From JBDKVA01 sp039679375 (GTDB lineage: Bacteria; Bacillota; Clostridia; Acetivibrionales; DTU013): DNA of 14,534 bases. The notes under the pieces were generated by a model. It was given only the letters and a program-made list of their open reading frames with translations, was not told the origin of the DNA and did not search any database. Position numbers and translations under genes: made by a program. Below, piece after piece: positions 13,674-14,534 of this stretch (position 1 is its first letter; every line of letters starts with the position of its first letter). The DNA is taken from NCBI GenBank assembly GCA_039679375.1, contig JBDKVA010000182.1, positions 1 to 14,534 of the forward strand, in the 5' to 3' direction.

Positions 13674-14261
13674 CTAAAACAGCGGCTTGATATGGATATC
13701 CTTCACTGCCACCTCTCCCTGCCTGATCACAATGTCCGTAATCTGAGCGGTTTGTGAAGTAGAAAGGCTCGGAGTCTTGACAACGATATCCACGCTTCCA
13801 TTATCGGCAAACACAACAAAGCTTTCTTCGAACCCCATTTTATTGATCAGCGATTCGATTCTCATTTCTTTGTCGGCATTTTCAGTAATTGTGATCATCT
13901 TGTCAAACGCTTCCGCTATTGTCTCTTTGCTGGCATTGATATCATCGGTTATGGCCTTTAATGACTCATTCGTTTTACTCCTGCTCTGTTCCTTATCGAT
14001 TTTTGCCTGAACAAAATAATCATTTGCCATTTTGGAAGCATTTATGTTCTTCTGATCCTGAGTATTGTCAGAAGCGTTGAGTTCTGTTCCCGCAAGACCT
14101 TCATTATCGATTTCATTATCTACATAAACCGCCTCGCCAAGTTTTCCGTCCACGTCCTCCGATGTGCTTCCCTGCCTGTAGCTGTACTGCAGATACCCTG
14201 CTACAACAATCATAAGTATCAATGCTAAAATAACTATCTGTTTTCTTTTAAAAACCATCAT
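13674..14261 (-). CDS. spoIIIAH: SpoIIIAH, mother-cell component of the SpoIIQ-SpoIIIAH channel
   Basis: SpoIIIAH sits in the outer forespore membrane and its extracellular domain binds forespore SpoIIQ, forming the channel needed for late forespore gene expression. From ATG 14261 the protein has 195 residues: a short basic start (FKRKQ), one membrane segment at about 8-23 and a low-complexity, acidic and Asn-rich linker (about 28-80). A C-terminal YscJ/FliF-like domain spans about 85-195 (ANDYFVQAKIDKEQSRSK... EESFVVFADNGSVDIVVKTPSLS... QITDIVIRQGEV). The frame extends to ATG 14312 without a ribosome binding site, whereas GGGGG lies 7 bases before ATG 14261. It is the last gene of the spoIIIA operon, 108 bp after spoIIIAG. 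Confidence 0.94.
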   Translation of the reverse strand: MMVFKRKQIVILALILMIVVAGYLQYSYRQGSTSEDVDGKLGEAVYVDNEIDNEGLAGTELNASDNTQDQKNINASKMANDYFVQAKIDKEQSRSKTNESLKAITDDINASKETIAEAFDKMITITENADKEMRIESLINKMGFEESFVVFADNGSVDIVVKTPSLSTSQTAQITDIVIRQGEVAVKDIHIKPLF

Positions 14262-14369
14262 TGCTCTGCCCCCTTCATGAACTTCAAACAATTTTGTTCT
14301 TTTTTGTCCCATTCAATAATTAATATATTCAACTGGATTTACGTTTATATCTTTTTTTTGGAAAACCTA

Positions 14370-14534
14370 TCACTTTTTCCTCTGTACAACCTGCACCTTA
14401 TGGATCGGAACATCCAATAACACGGCAACCGCGTTGATAACACGCTCCCTTACTACTACACTGTCAGCCCCCTCTGCTACTACCAGCACTCCTTTCACCT
14501 CCGGTTCAAGCTCCTTCAAAATGACCGGGGATTT
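14370..14534 (-). CDS. spoIIIAG: SpoIIIAG, C-terminal end (partial)
   Basis: The last 54 codons of a minus-strand gene enter from the right edge and stop at TGA 14372-14370. The peptide includes EPEVKGVLVVAEGADSVVVRE and then INAVAVLLDVPIHKVQV, followed by a basic tail. This matches the C-terminal end of SpoIIIAG, the ring-forming mother-cell protein of the SpoIIIA-SpoIIQ transenvelope complex. Position directly upstream of spoIIIAH is the canonical operon order. The N-terminal membrane segment and most of the ring domain lie outside the window. Confidence 0.9.
   Translation of the reverse strand, partial: KSPVILKELEPEVKGVLVVAEGADSVVVRERVINAVAVLLDVPIHKVQVVQRKK

Noticed and set aside
14262..14312. 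A longer SpoIIIAH starting at ATG 14312
   Set aside because: No ribosome binding site precedes it, and the added residues are charged and separate the basic membrane-anchor start from the N-terminus; ATG 14261 has a well-spaced GGGGG.

Overview
The window is a minus-strand, spore-former housekeeping locus of a low-to-moderate GC Firmicute, almost certainly class Clostridia. The evidence is the sporulation genes at both ends (spoIIIAG/spoIIIAH and spoIVB), the conserved order nusB-xseA-xseB-ispA-dxs-tlyA-nadK-argR-recN-spoIVB, and strong GGAGG-type ribosome binding sites. I cannot name the species. All convincing genes read right to left.

In transcription order (high to low coordinates): the 3' end of spoIIIAG, then spoIIIAH (SpoIIQ-SpoIIIAH channel). 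An Asp23/Gls24 gene with its own promoter ends at a strong terminator. A second promoter starts amaP, a DUF2273 membrane protein gene, a possible 52-codon ATGA-coupled ORF, nusB and xseA. A 159-bp palindromic element sits at the xseA/xseB junction and supplies the xseA stop codon. xseB and ispA follow.

Between ispA and dxs lies an 851-bp stretch without a credible protein gene. I read it as OLE RNA (Ornate, Large, Extremophilic), a roughly 620-nt structured RNA with its own extended -10 promoter and end-pairing 6-bp arms. Directly downstream is the gene for its membrane partner OapA, which overlaps dxs by four bases (ATGA). This OLE RNP locus, embedded in the isoprenoid genes ispA and dxs, is the most remarkable feature of the window. 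It belongs to a known but uncommon RNA class.

After dxs come tlyA, a 7-bp degenerate tandem array (about 23 units plus four inverted units), nadK, argR (overlapping nadK by 14 bp) and recN. A recN terminator and two duplicated hairpins with compensatory changes precede spoIVB. In related genomes spo0A normally follows spoIVB, and would lie beyond the left edge.

Functionally the region joins isoprenoid precursor synthesis (Dxs, IspA), DNA repair (RecN, exonuclease VII), rRNA transcription and modification (NusB, TlyA), NADP supply (NadK), arginine regulation (ArgR), envelope homeostasis (AmaP/Asp23) and forespore-mother cell signalling (SpoIIIAG/AH, SpoIVB). No CRISPR array, tRNA or rRNA gene, intact transposase or prophage gene was seen.
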